Assembly: GCF_000016645.1 (NCBI RefSeq)
Contig: NC_009441.1
Coordinates: forward strand, 4,154,001 to 4,218,000
Direction of reading: 5' to 3'
Length of the DNA: 64,000 nt
Source: Flavobacterium johnsoniae UW101
Lineage (GTDB): Bacteria > Bacteroidota > Bacteroidia > Flavobacteriales > Flavobacteriaceae
A program made the position numbers and the translations under genes. A model generated the notes under the pieces. The model saw only the letters and a program-made list of their open reading frames with translations. It was not told the DNA's origin and did not search any database. Every line of letters begins with the position of its first letter. Positions within the stretch are counted from its first letter, which is position 1. This document shows positions 17,624 to 25,284 of this stretch, piece by piece.

Positions 17624-18097
17624 ATGAACATCAAACTCATCGCTATAGGCAAAACAGATAATAAATCGCTTCAAACTTTGATTGACGATTATACCAAACG
17701 TTTATCCTTTTATATCAAATTTGATCTGGAAATTATTCCTGACATTAAAAATGTAAAAAACTTATCTGAAAGCCAGCAAAAGGAAAAAGAAGGCGAACTG
17801 ATTCTGTCTAAACTTTCGGCAACTGATCAGCTTATTTTATTGGATGAAAACGGAAAAACCTTCTCTAGTGTTGGTTTCTCAGAAGAACTCCAAAAGAAAA
17901 TGAATTCTGGTGTAAAAACACTGGTTTTTGTAATTGGCGGACCTTACGGATTCTCTGAAACGATTTATAAAAAAGCGCAGGGAAAAGTTTCGCTTTCGCT
18001 AATGACATTTTCGCATCAAATGGTTCGCTTATTTTTTATTGAACAATTGTACCGCGGATTTACAATTTTACGCAACGAACCTTATCATCATCAATAA
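17624..18097 (+). CDS. rlmH: 23S rRNA pseudouridine-1915 N3-methyltransferase
   Basis: A 157-residue SPOUT-class methyltransferase that methylates pseudouridine 1915 in helix 69 of 23S rRNA using S-adenosylmethionine. The knot motifs are clear: FVIGGPYGFSE near residue 105, then KVSLSLMTFSHQMVRLFFIEQLYRGF and the invariant C-terminal NEPYHH. The length matches the family, and the gene begins 15 bases after an inverted repeat. Confidence 0.97.
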   Translation: MNIKLIAIGKTDNKSLQTLIDDYTKRLSFYIKFDLEIIPDIKNVKNLSESQQKEKEGELILSKLSATDQLILLDENGKTFSSVGFSEELQKKMNSGVKTLVFVIGGPYGFSETIYKKAQGKVSLSLMTFSHQMVRLFFIEQLYRGFTILRNEPYHHQ

Positions 18098-18103
18098 TTT
18101 CTT

Positions 18104-18130
18104 GTTTCAGGTTTTCTTTGTTTCAGGTTT
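18104..18130. repeat. Direct repeat GTTTCAGGTTT
   Basis: Two copies of GTTTCAGGTTT (18104-18114 and 18120-18130) lie just after rlmH and run into the 3' end of the convergent lipoprotein gene. Confidence 0.5.
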
Positions 18131-18761
18131 AAAAGATGAATTCTACCGGAAGTTTATCAAGATTATAAGTTACATCTTTTTGCAGTAGAATTTTATATTG
18201 AATGTATTCTTCATAACTCATGTTCTTATCAAAGAAAAATACCAAATCTGGTACACTTTGGAACTTAATACTATAAAAATACTTTAGTATATTTGATATT
18301 TGTATTTCTTTATTTCCCATGAAAACTTGTTTTTTCCCTTTTCTAAAGTAAACAACAAAATTTTCTCTACCTGGTTTTTCCATTTTATAAAACACTTTCG
18401 TAAAAGGCAGAAAAGCCAAATTCTTTCCGATAGAATCTGCATAAGAATAATAATTTTCAGATTCTTCGTTTTGGTGCATTTTCTCGTTACGCTTTTTTTC
18501 CTGCATTTTTATTACCTCCGCAATTACGACTTTTAATGGTAAACGTTTGTCGATATTTAAAATCCAATTGGTTGAGATAATAGCACTTTTTCTATTCAAA
18601 TCGGCAATTGTATCTTTTCCTTCTTTTTTAAAGAAAATATAAATCGGCGAATGATCTTGTACATCTTTTACAATTGAAATATTTGATTTTGGCAATAAAA
18701 CGTCTTCTTTTTTTCCGCAGGAAAACAAAAGACAGATTATAAGTATAGAGAAGTATTTCAT
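18129..18761 (-). CDS. Hypothetical lipoprotein
   Basis: A 210-residue protein with a lipoprotein signal peptide (MKYFSILIICLLFSC, lipobox cysteine 15). The mature part is basic, with a charged helical stretch near residues 85-105 (EVIKMQEKKRNEKMHQNEE). The region DHSPIYIFFKKEGKDTIADLNRK looks beta-rich. I do not recognise the family. It starts 5 bases after the folP stop on the same strand, so it is probably co-transcribed with folP without an obvious functional link. Confidence 0.8.
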   Translation of the reverse strand: MKYFSILIICLLFSCGKKEDVLLPKSNISIVKDVQDHSPIYIFFKKEGKDTIADLNRKSAIISTNWILNIDKRLPLKVVIAEVIKMQEKKRNEKMHQNEESENYYSYADSIGKNLAFLPFTKVFYKMEKPGRENFVVYFRKGKKQVFMGNKEIQISNILKYFYSIKFQSVPDLVFFFDKNMSYEEYIQYKILLQKDVTYNLDKLPVEFIF

Positions 18762-18766
18762 ATTTT

Positions 18767-19588
18767 TTAACTCATTTTATTAAACAAAGTAACACATTCC
18801 ACTGCTTCTTTTACATCATGCACACGAAGAATTTTAGCACCTTTTGTCAAAGCAATGGTATTTAGAAACGTTGTTCCGTTTAAAGCATCTTGCGGTGTAA
18901 TATCCAGCGTTTTATAAATCATTGATTTTCTTGAAATTCCTGCTAAAACAGGTAATTCTAAAAGATTAAAAAGCTCCATTTTCTGCATTACTTCATAATT
19001 CTGATCCGTTGTTTTAGCAAAACCAAAACCAGGATCTAATATTAAATCGTTAATTCCTAATGACCTTGCTTGTTTTACTTTTTCAGAAAAATAGAAAAGC
19101 ATTTCTTTAATGATATCATCGTATTGCGTCAAACTCTGCATCGTCTGTGGATTTCCTCGCATGTGCATCATGATATATGGAACGTTATATTTTGCGATAA
19201 CATCAAACATTTTATCATCTAATTCGCCCGCCGCAATATCATTTATTATCGCCGCACCGCTTTCGATACTCGCTTTTGCGACTTCAGCCCTAAAAGTGTC
19301 AATAGATAATAATGTTTTTGGAAAATGCTTTAAAATCAATTCAATTGCAGGAACAATTCGGTCGATTTCTTCTTGTTCGGTTACAAATTCAGCGCTTGGT
19401 TTGCTTGAATAGGCTCCAATATCGATAAATGCTGCGCCTTCAGAAAGCATTTTATCTACTTGCGAAATAATTTCGTCTTCGTTTTTATATTTCCCTCCAT
19501 CAAAGAAAGAATTCGGCGTAACGTTTAAAATTCCCATTACTTTAGGAATCGATAAATCTATAAGTCCGCCTTTGCAGTTAATAAACAT
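18767..19588 (-). CDS. folP: Dihydropteroate synthase
   Basis: A 273-residue folate-pathway enzyme that condenses 4-aminobenzoate with dihydropterin pyrophosphate; it is the target of sulfonamides. Family motifs are in order: MGILNVTPNSFFDGGKY, DIGAYSSKP, SIDTFRAEVA, INDIAAG, YIMMHMRGNPQTMQ, LDPGFGFAKT and GISRKSMI. Length is normal. It leads a short leftward unit with a lipoprotein gene and diverges from the DUF1599 gene across a repeat-rich 200-base gap. Confidence 0.97.
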   Translation of the reverse strand: MFINCKGGLIDLSIPKVMGILNVTPNSFFDGGKYKNEDEIISQVDKMLSEGAAFIDIGAYSSKPSAEFVTEQEEIDRIVPAIELILKHFPKTLLSIDTFRAEVAKASIESGAAIINDIAAGELDDKMFDVIAKYNVPYIMMHMRGNPQTMQSLTQYDDIIKEMLFYFSEKVKQARSLGINDLILDPGFGFAKTTDQNYEVMQKMELFNLLELPVLAGISRKSMIYKTLDITPQDALNGTTFLNTIALTKGAKILRVHDVKEAVECVTLFNKMS

Positions 19589-19590
19589 TT

Positions 19591-19737
19591 TGTTTCAAGT
19601 TTTTAATTGTTCAAAGTTTCAAGTTGATGCAGATTGCGTAAGTTCGAGAACTTGAAACATTTTTTTAGTTTCAAGTTACTGCCGTTAACACTTTGTTTAG
19701 AAAAAACTTGAAACAAAGCGAACCGTAAACTTGAAAC
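19591..19737. repeat. Multiple GTTTCAAGTT units in both orientations
   Basis: GTTTCAAGTT or its complement occurs at about 19592, 19616, 19649, 19658, 19706 and 19728. The outer pair TGTTTCAAGTTTTT (19591-19604) and its complement (19702-19715) form a 14-bp stem. It occupies the divergent gap between folP and the DUF1599 gene. Confidence 0.8.
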
Positions 19738-19792
19738 TCTTAAAAAATTATCCTTATTTTTGAAGAAATTTTAGCAAATATACAGCATATAA

Positions 19793-20335
19793 ATGAAGAA
19801 TACTTCCCAAGAGTTTGATAATGTAATCGAGGTTTGCCGAACCCTGTTTATCAATAAAATGAAAGACTATGGCAGTGCGTGGAGAATTTTAAGACTGCCG
19901 TCGCTGACAGATCAGATTTTTATAAAAGCACAACGAATTAGAAGTTTACAGGAAAACGAAGTCCGTAAAGTTGACGAAGACGAAAAAGGAGAATTTATCG
20001 GAATCATCAATTATTCTATCATGGCTTTGATTCAGCTTGAATTAGGCGTTGTAGAGCAGCCGGATTTGGATGTTGAAAAAGCAACTGAATTATACGATGC
20101 TAAAGTAAAATTGACCAAAGATTTAATGGAAGCTAAAAATCACGATTACGGCGAAGCCTGGCGCGATATGCGAGTAAGTTCATTAACTGATTTGATTCTT
20201 CAAAAACTGCTTCGCGTAAAACAAATTGAAGATAATAAAGGAAAAACAATTGTATCTGAAGGAATCGATGCTAATTATCAGGATATGATTAATTATTCTG
20301 TTTTTGCTTTAATCCTAAATCCTATAAATAAATAG
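19793..20335 (+). CDS. DUF1599 protein with duplicated domain
   Basis: A 180-residue soluble protein made of two similar halves: KDYGSAWRILRLPSLTDQI (residues ~22-40) is repeated as HDYGEAWRDMRVSSLTDLI (~118-136), each followed by a helix ending in IRSLQE or VKQIED and an INYS motif. This is the DUF1599 family (also called nucleotide modification associated domain 1), common in Bacteroidota next to folP and a DoxX-type gene. The biochemical role is unknown; a nucleotide-binding role is suggested only by the family name. Confidence 0.87.
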   Translation: MKNTSQEFDNVIEVCRTLFINKMKDYGSAWRILRLPSLTDQIFIKAQRIRSLQENEVRKVDEDEKGEFIGIINYSIMALIQLELGVVEQPDLDVEKATELYDAKVKLTKDLMEAKNHDYGEAWRDMRVSSLTDLILQKLLRVKQIEDNKGKTIVSEGIDANYQDMINYSVFALILNPINK

Positions 20336-20342
20336 AAATTCC

Positions 20343-20360
20343 TCCCGACAGCTATCGGGA
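20343..20360. repeat. 18-bp near-palindrome, dispersed copy 2
   Basis: TCCCGACAGCTATCGGGA differs in one base from the perfect palindrome at 15463-15480 and is likewise followed by CTAA. It lies between the DUF1599 and BT_3928-like genes. Confidence 0.65.
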
Positions 20361-20407
20361 CTAAATTCCAAGTTTAATATTGGAATTTGAATATTTAAAT
20401 ATTACTT

Positions 20408-21529
20408 ATGAAAAACATCATTACCCAATTCTCCCGATTATTTGTCGGTGTATTATTTATCATTTCCGGATTAATTAAATTGAACGACCCGGTAGGTTTC
20501 TCTTACAAGCTTACAGAGTATTTTAGTGAACCTGTTTTCAATATGCCTTTTTTAGAGCCGTTTACACTAAGTATGGCTATTGTTCTGGTAATATTAGAAG
20601 TAGTTTTAGGAGTAATGTTATTAGTAGGCTATAAAGCCACACAAACAATTTGGGCTCTATTGCTTCTAATTGTTTTCTTTACTTTCCTTACCTTCTATTC
20701 TGCTTATTTTGATGTAGTAAAAGATTGCGGCTGTTTTGGTGATGCCTTACATTTAACACCTTGGCAGTCATTCACAAAAGACGTAGTTTTATTATTCTTC
20801 ATTTTGATTTTATTCTTCAACCAAAAACTGATAAAACCTTTATTTTCAACTTCAAAAACGAATTTTGCAGTTTATCTTAGTGTAATTTTATCTGCATTAA
20901 TGGCATATTGGGTTATAAATCATAATCCTATAAAAGATTTCCGTCCGTATAAAGTTGGAAATAATATTGAAAAAGGAATGGAAATTCCTGAAGGTGCGCC
21001 AAAGTCAGTTGTTGAAATGATTTTCATTTACAAAGTAAACGGAGTTGACAAAGAGTTTACCGAAAAAGATTTAATGAATATTCCAGAAGGCGCAACGTTT
21101 GTAGATAGAAAAGACAAAGTTATTTCAGAAGGTTATGTACCGCCAATTCATGATTTTACAATGACAAAAGATGATTCTGATTATAAAGATGAATTATTAA
21201 AAGAACCAAAATTATTAGTTTTTGTAACGTATGATCTAACTAAATCTGACCCAGCCGGAATGAAAAAACTGGCTAAAGTTACTGCAGATGCAAAAGCTAA
21301 AGGTTACAAAGTTATTGCTATGACTGCATCTGGAGCTGATGAAATCGCAAAAGCAAAAAAAGAGTATAACTTAGATGTTGATTTCTATTTCTGCGATGCT
21401 ACAACTTTAAAAACAATCGAAAGAGCAAATCCTAGTATTGTTGTAATACAAAAAGGAACTGTTGTTCAAAAACTACATTACAACGATGTTGATGATTTAA
21501 AACTATCGGATGTTGCGTATAGTCTATAA
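20408..21529 (+). CDS. BT_3928-like DoxX-family membrane protein with redoxin-like tail
   Basis: A 373-residue protein. The first 180 residues hold about four to five membrane helices with the DoxX/MauE-like start RLFVGVLFIISGLIKLNDP and the motif KDCGCFGDALHLTPWQSF. The remainder, about 185 residues, is predicted to be soluble and ends in a thioredoxin-like pattern (LLVFVTYDLT, KVIAMTASGADE, VVIQKGTVV) but without a CxxC pair. Bacteroidota call this type BT_3928 family. The CGC motif in the membrane part suggests quinone- or thiol-linked redox work, which is inference. It is followed by a strong terminator. Confidence 0.85.
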   Translation: MKNIITQFSRLFVGVLFIISGLIKLNDPVGFSYKLTEYFSEPVFNMPFLEPFTLSMAIVLVILEVVLGVMLLVGYKATQTIWALLLLIVFFTFLTFYSAYFDVVKDCGCFGDALHLTPWQSFTKDVVLLFFILILFFNQKLIKPLFSTSKTNFAVYLSVILSALMAYWVINHNPIKDFRPYKVGNNIEKGMEIPEGAPKSVVEMIFIYKVNGVDKEFTEKDLMNIPEGATFVDRKDKVISEGYVPPIHDFTMTKDDSDYKDELLKEPKLLVFVTYDLTKSDPAGMKKLAKVTADAKAKGYKVIAMTASGADEIAKAKKEYNLDVDFYFCDATTLKTIERANPSIVVIQKGTVVQKLHYNDVDDLKLSDVAYSL

Positions 21530-21550
21530 TTAATACCATTATAAAATTCA

Positions 21551-21584
21551 AAAAAGCTGCAATTTAAATTGCAGCTTTTTTTTT
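21551..21584 (+). terminator. Terminator after the BT_3928-like gene
   Basis: A perfect 15-bp stem (21551-21565 with 21566-21580, core AAGCTGCAATTT) is followed by T residues, 22 bases after the stop. Confidence 0.8.
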
Positions 21585-21595
21585 ACTTAATTTTA

Positions 21596-21603
21596 TATTT
21601 TTG
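21596..21603 (+). promoter_or_regulatory. -7 element of the DUF6934-type gene
   Basis: TATTTTTG fits TAnnTTTG, 19 bases before the ATG at 21622. The in-frame TTG at 21601 overlaps this element and is therefore rejected as a start. Confidence 0.5.
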
Positions 21604-21621
21604 CAGATTCAAATTAAACGA

Positions 21622-22095
21622 ATGAAGCATTTACAATATGATCTGTATAGAAATACTGACACAACTATTTTTGAATTTAAAAGTGTTGGCCCAAATGGAG
21701 AAATAACAAAAATCATAACATTTAATGCTACTCAATCTAAGGAAATATATAATCTGGCATTTGGAGATTTAATATACAATGAAGTTCAGAAAAAATACAC
21801 TTTGGATGATTCAACAATTACAGACAATGGAGACCGGAATATAATTTTAGCTACTGTTGCCAAATCGGTTTATCTTTTTACTGAAAAATATCCTGAGAGA
21901 ATGATCTTCTTTAAAGGCAGCACACTTGGACGAACACGTTTATACAGAAGGGCAATCTCTATTAATTTAGAAGAATTATCCGAAACTTTCGTTATCTTTG
22001 GAGCAATAATAAATGAGTTTGGAAACGTAACCAGTGTACCTTTTAAAACAAATGGTGATTTTTTGGGTTTTATTATAAAAAGAAAAGAATTATGA
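21622..22095 (+). CDS. DUF6934-type hypothetical protein
   Basis: A 157-residue soluble protein starting MKHLQYDLYRNTDTTIFEF. The order NLAFGDL, ITDNGDRNIILATVA, YPERMIFFKGST and GRTRLYRRAI matches a Bacteroidota family that I know as DUF6934; the name is from memory. No enzyme motif is obvious. Its TGA overlaps the ATG of a 50-codon basic gene (ATGA), so the two are translationally coupled. It has its own -7 element, and terminators lie before it and after the small gene, making this a self-contained two-gene unit. A toxin-antitoxin-like or regulatory role is possible but unproven. Confidence 0.75.
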   Translation: MKHLQYDLYRNTDTTIFEFKSVGPNGEITKIITFNATQSKEIYNLAFGDLIYNEVQKKYTLDDSTITDNGDRNIILATVAKSVYLFTEKYPERMIFFKGSTLGRTRLYRRAISINLEELSETFVIFGAIINEFGNVTSVPFKTNGDFLGFIIKRKEL

Positions 22096-22244
22096 AAACT
22101 ACAATAAAAAAAGTTTTGACTGAAAACAAAAGTGCTTCGCTTAATTCTAAAGTAAAGATTGATAAAAAATTAGATAATCTAAAAGTTATCGAATCGAATA
22201 AACAAGAAGAAGTCAATAAGCTCACTTTTAACTTGAATTTATAA
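22092..22244 (+). CDS. Small basic protein coupled to the DUF6934-type gene
   Basis: A 50-residue frame that begins MKTTIKKVLTENKSASLNSK and ends NKLTFNLNL. Its ATG overlaps the previous stop by three bases, and it is followed within 30 bases by a hairpin terminator; both support a real gene. It is rich in lysine, contains no cysteine or aromatic core, and is probably disordered or helical. I do not recognise a family. Confidence 0.6.
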   Translation: MKTTIKKVLTENKSASLNSKVKIDKKLDNLKVIESNKQEEVNKLTFNLNL

Positions 22245-22267
22245 TTTAAGTTATCACATATAATATG

Positions 22268-22297
22268 AAAGTCCTTTTTAAAATTGGACTTTTTTTA
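22268..22297 (+). terminator. Terminator of the DUF6934 two-gene unit
   Basis: The stem AAAGTCC (22268-22274) with GGACTTT (22286-22292) is followed by a T run. It contains the TTG at 22284 that would otherwise extend the next gene, so that start is rejected. Confidence 0.7.
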
Positions 22298-22316
22298 TGA
22301 AAAAAAACTATCCTTT

Positions 22317-22985
22317 ATGAAACAAACTCAAAAATTACTTTTAACCATTTTATTTACTGCTCTTTATACTTTTAGCGCTTTTAGTCAGGAAAAAACACCT
22401 AATAAAGACCAGCGATATGTCTTTTTTCTCCATAATAAATTTATTGAAGAAAATGATTTAAACACTGCGCATCCGGAATATGGAAAAGCAGAATACAATG
22501 AAATATTAGCATCATTTAGAAAAGATAACTTTATAGTTTTTAGTGAAAAGAGAAAGAAAAACACCAATGCTGCTGATTATGCCGAAAAAATTGTAAAACA
22601 AATTAAAAACTTATTAAAAAAAGGGATCTCTCCTAGTAAGATAACCGTTATTGGAACTTCAAAAGGCGGTTATATTGCACAATTTGTTTCGACTTATTTA
22701 GCAAATCCTGACGTTAATTTTGTTTTTATAGGCTGTTTTAGAGATGTTGATATTGAAGAAATTCCTAATATTAATTTTTGCGGTAATATTTTAACGATTT
22801 ATGAAAAATCAGATATTTATGGCGTTTCGGCTGTAAAAAGAAAAGAAACTTCAAAACTTAAAGTAAACCATTTTAAGGAAATTGAATTAAATACCAATTT
22901 AAAACATGGTTTTCTATATAAAGCATTAGGCGAATGGATTGTGCCTTGCAAAAAATGGGCAAATGGAAATTATGAACTGAATTAA
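22317..22985 (+). CDS. Exported alpha/beta hydrolase-like protein
   Basis: A 222-residue protein with signal peptide MKQTQKLLLTILFTALYTFSAFSQ. The mature part has RYVFFLHNKFIE, a nucleophile elbow GTSKGG (in KITVIGTSKGGYIAQF), a strand NVNFVFIGC and a late histidine in LKHGFLYKALGEW, which together fit a serine alpha/beta hydrolase. The substrate is unknown. The ATG at 22317 is chosen because the longer frame would start inside the preceding terminator. Confidence 0.75.
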   Translation: MKQTQKLLLTILFTALYTFSAFSQEKTPNKDQRYVFFLHNKFIEENDLNTAHPEYGKAEYNEILASFRKDNFIVFSEKRKKNTNAADYAEKIVKQIKNLLKKGISPSKITVIGTSKGGYIAQFVSTYLANPDVNFVFIGCFRDVDIEEIPNINFCGNILTIYEKSDIYGVSAVKRKETSKLKVNHFKEIELNTNLKHGFLYKALGEWIVPCKKWANGNYELN

Positions 22986-23069
22986 AAATAGTTTTCTGTA
23001 ACGAAATCTTAATTTTAATATAAGAAAAATAATCTTACATTTAATTGAACCAAAAACAAAACCAAACTT

Positions 23070-23528
23070 ATGAAAAGACTAATCAAATTTTCATTTATTT
23101 TATTACTTATTACAACCTTAGGCTGTACAAGTGAATCTAATAACTGCACTACTCCGCCTCCTTATTTTTCTTTTGAATTTGTAGATAAAGATTCTGGAGA
23201 GAACCTTTACACAAACGGAACTTTTGATGCAAAACAAGCCGTGACCGTAACAGATTTAGATACAGACAAAGTGATACAATACACTTACATGAAAAATGAA
23301 GATTTAAATCGTCTTGTAATTAATTCTATAGGCTGGCAGTCTGGAGTCTTTAATTATTCTATAGCATTTCAGGGAAAAAGTGTTTTTGAACTGCATGCTT
23401 CTGCTGAAAGAGTAAGTGAAAAAGGCTGCAGCTTTAGCAGAATTAATTCATTCGAAATTAAAAATGCTGAATTTCAATTAGACAAAACAACTGGTATTTA
23501 TAAAATTTTAATCAATACTAAAATTTAA
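23070..23528 (+). CDS. Hypothetical lipoprotein
   Basis: A 152-residue protein with a lipoprotein signal peptide (MKRLIKFSFILLLITTLGC, lipobox cysteine 19). The mature part is a short beta-rich domain; it begins with a threonine/proline linker and contains VDKDSGENLYTNGTF, a pattern seen in small Bacteroidota lipoproteins that carry a transthyretin-like or Ig-like domain. I do not recognise it further. It stands alone and is followed by a terminator. Confidence 0.75.
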   Translation: MKRLIKFSFILLLITTLGCTSESNNCTTPPPYFSFEFVDKDSGENLYTNGTFDAKQAVTVTDLDTDKVIQYTYMKNEDLNRLVINSIGWQSGVFNYSIAFQGKSVFELHASAERVSEKGCSFSRINSFEIKNAEFQLDKTTGIYKILINTKI

Positions 23529-23550
23529 TTTTAAATATCTTATAAACGGT

Positions 23551-23582
23551 AAAGAGCTTAAAAATTTTAAGCTCTTTTTTTT
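23551..23582 (+). terminator. Terminator after the hypothetical lipoprotein gene
   Basis: The arms AAAGAGCTTAAA and TTTAAGCTCTTT form a stem followed by a run of T, 23 bases after the stop at 23528. Confidence 0.8.
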
Positions 23583-23800
23583 GATTTTTATTTACCTGAA
23601 AATTCAATAATCAGACGTTTTTTTACTTTATTTTTTTCTTTTAAAAATAAAAAATTCAAAGTTTCGCTCTTTTCAAAAAAAGCATTTCAAAAAAATACTG
23701 ATTTTTACACCCAACTATTACGATTTCATTCTGGTTTTTCTAACCTAAAACGGCTGTTTTGTTACAAAACAAACGAGTCTTCAAATTTTGTTAATCTGCA

Positions 23801-23830
23801 TTTGGCTTTCAATTTGTTTGTTTAACTTTG
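23801..23830 (+). promoter_or_regulatory. Promoter of the TlpA-like gene
   Basis: TTTG (23801-23804), an 18-base spacer, and TAACTTTG (23823-23830) fit the Bacteroidota consensus, 19 bases before the ATG at 23849. Confidence 0.6.
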
Positions 23831-23848
23831 TTGAAAATCACTAATTCT

Positions 23849-24343
23849 ATGAAACAAATAGCTTTAATCTTTATTGCATTTATAACCTTTTCTTGCTCTC
23901 AGGCTCAGAAAACAAGTTTTTCTAAAGAGGCTTTATCAGAAAAATTATTAACCCTTGACGGAGGTCAGGTTACTTTTAAAAACATTTTAAAAAAATACAA
24001 AGGAAAAACTTTAGTTATCGAAGTTTGGGCTTCCTGGTGCGGCGACTGTGTAAAAGCAATGCCAAAATTAAAAGAGTTACAAGCTAACAATCCTGATGTT
24101 TCTTATTTATTCCTTTCTGCTGATAAAACAGCCGATAAATGGAAAGCTGGAATAGAAAAACACGAATTAAAAGGCGATCATTTTATGATGAACGACGGTA
24201 TGAAAGGTGTTTTTGGAAAAGCAATTGACTTAGACTGGATTCCGAGATATATTGTTATTGACAAAACCGGAAAAATAGTTTTATATCGTGCTATCGAAAC
24301 TGATTTCGACAAAATCAATGAAACACTTAAAAGCTTAAAATAA
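23849..24343 (+). CDS. TlpA-like thioredoxin-fold lipoprotein
   Basis: A 164-residue protein with a lipoprotein signal peptide (MKQIALIFIAFITFSC). The thioredoxin-like domain carries the redox motif WASWCGDCVKAMP, followed by DVSYLFLSADKTADKW and DLDWIPRYIVIDKTGKIV, with the conserved cis-proline (IPRY). It probably transfers electrons to periplasmic proteins, as TlpA and ResA do. The ATG at 23849 is chosen; the upstream TTG overlaps the -7 element. A hairpin terminator follows. Confidence 0.88.
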   Translation: MKQIALIFIAFITFSCSQAQKTSFSKEALSEKLLTLDGGQVTFKNILKKYKGKTLVIEVWASWCGDCVKAMPKLKELQANNPDVSYLFLSADKTADKWKAGIEKHELKGDHFMMNDGMKGVFGKAIDLDWIPRYIVIDKTGKIVLYRAIETDFDKINETLKSLK

Positions 24344-24347
24344 ATTT

Positions 24348-24380
24348 AAAATAACAGCAATTTTAAAATTGCTGTTATTT
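24348..24380 (+). terminator. Terminator after the TlpA-like gene
   Basis: Long complementary arms with core AACAGCAATTTT and AAAATTGCTGTT (24348-24364, 24365-24380), with weak T-richness after. It separates the gene from tpiA. Confidence 0.65.
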
Positions 24381-24432
24381 TAATCTACTTCATTCAAACA
24401 AAAAAATTAAAAGAATAACAAAAACTACCAAA

Positions 24433-25185
24433 ATGAGAAAATCGATTGTTGCAGGAAACTGGAAAATGCATAAAAATGCAGCGCAGACTGAAGAATTATT
24501 AAACGAATTAATTGCAAAAATTCCAGCAAAAACAAATGCACAAGTTATTGTAGCGCCAACTTTTGTAAACTTACAAGCTGCTGCTGCTAAATTAAAAAAT
24601 ACAACTATTGGAGTTTCTGCTCAAAACGTTCACCAAGCTGAAGGCGGTGCTTTTACAGGAGAAATTTCTGCAGATATGTTAACAAGCATTGGTGTTAATA
24701 CTGTAATCTTAGGTCACTCTGAGCGTAGAGCTATTTTCCACGAAACTGATGCTTTAATCGCAAACAAAGTTGATACTGCTTTAAAACACGATATGACAGT
24801 AATTTTCTGTTTTGGAGAAGAATTAAAAGACCGTCAGTCTGGAAATCATTTCAACATTGTTGAAAATCAATTACGTGACGGAGTTTTCCATATCGCAAAA
24901 GAATCTTGGTCTAAAATTGTTTTAGCTTACGAACCAGTTTGGGCTATCGGAACTGGAGAAACTGCTTCACCAGAACAAGCTCAGGAAATGCACGAATTTA
25001 TCAGAGAAACGATCCGCAAAGCTTTTGGAGCTGAAATCGCAGATGAAGTTTCTATTTTATACGGTGGTTCTGTAAAACCAGAAAACGCTAAAGAAATCTT
25101 CTCTAAACCAGACGTAGATGGTGGTTTAATTGGTGGTGCAGCTTTAAAAGCTGACGATTTCTTAGCAATTGTAACTGCTATCTAA
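24433..25185 (+). CDS. tpiA: Triosephosphate isomerase
   Basis: A 250-residue glycolytic enzyme that interconverts dihydroxyacetone phosphate and glyceraldehyde 3-phosphate. Active-site motifs are intact: AGNWKMHKN (N and K), LGHSERR (catalytic histidine), AYEPVWAIGTG (catalytic glutamate) and the phosphate-binding YGGSV and GGAAL. In Bacteroidota it commonly lies near DUF1599, DoxX-type, prmA and clpS genes, as here. A strong bidirectional terminator follows. Confidence 0.98.
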   Translation: MRKSIVAGNWKMHKNAAQTEELLNELIAKIPAKTNAQVIVAPTFVNLQAAAAKLKNTTIGVSAQNVHQAEGGAFTGEISADMLTSIGVNTVILGHSERRAIFHETDALIANKVDTALKHDMTVIFCFGEELKDRQSGNHFNIVENQLRDGVFHIAKESWSKIVLAYEPVWAIGTGETASPEQAQEMHEFIRETIRKAFGAEIADEVSILYGGSVKPENAKEIFSKPDVDGGLIGGAALKADDFLAIVTAI

Positions 25186-25216
25186 TTTTAGATTTTAGAT
25201 TTTGAAATCCTCTTAT

Positions 25217-25249
25217 AAAAAAAGCGTTCGCATAGCGAACGCTTTTTTT
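25217..25249. terminator. Bidirectional terminator between tpiA and the leftward exported pair
   Basis: The stem AAAAAAAGCGTTCGC with its complement (25217-25231, 25235-25249) has a three-base loop and A/T tails on both sides, so it can serve the convergent genes ending at 25185 and 25285. A short tandem GACTTTTGACTTTTGACTTT follows at about 25262. Confidence 0.85.
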
Positions 25250-25284
25250 ATATTCTCCATTGACTTTTGACTTTTGACTTTCGA

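Larger units (their letters stand above)
23529..23848. other. Intergenic region of 320 bases
   Basis: It contains the terminator of the lipoprotein gene, an AT-rich stretch of about 210 bases with no recognisable element, and the promoter of the TlpA-like gene. Confidence 0.6.

Noticed and set aside
22284..22316. N-terminal extension of the alpha/beta hydrolase
   Set aside because: It would start within the terminator of the previous unit and would hide the signal peptide.
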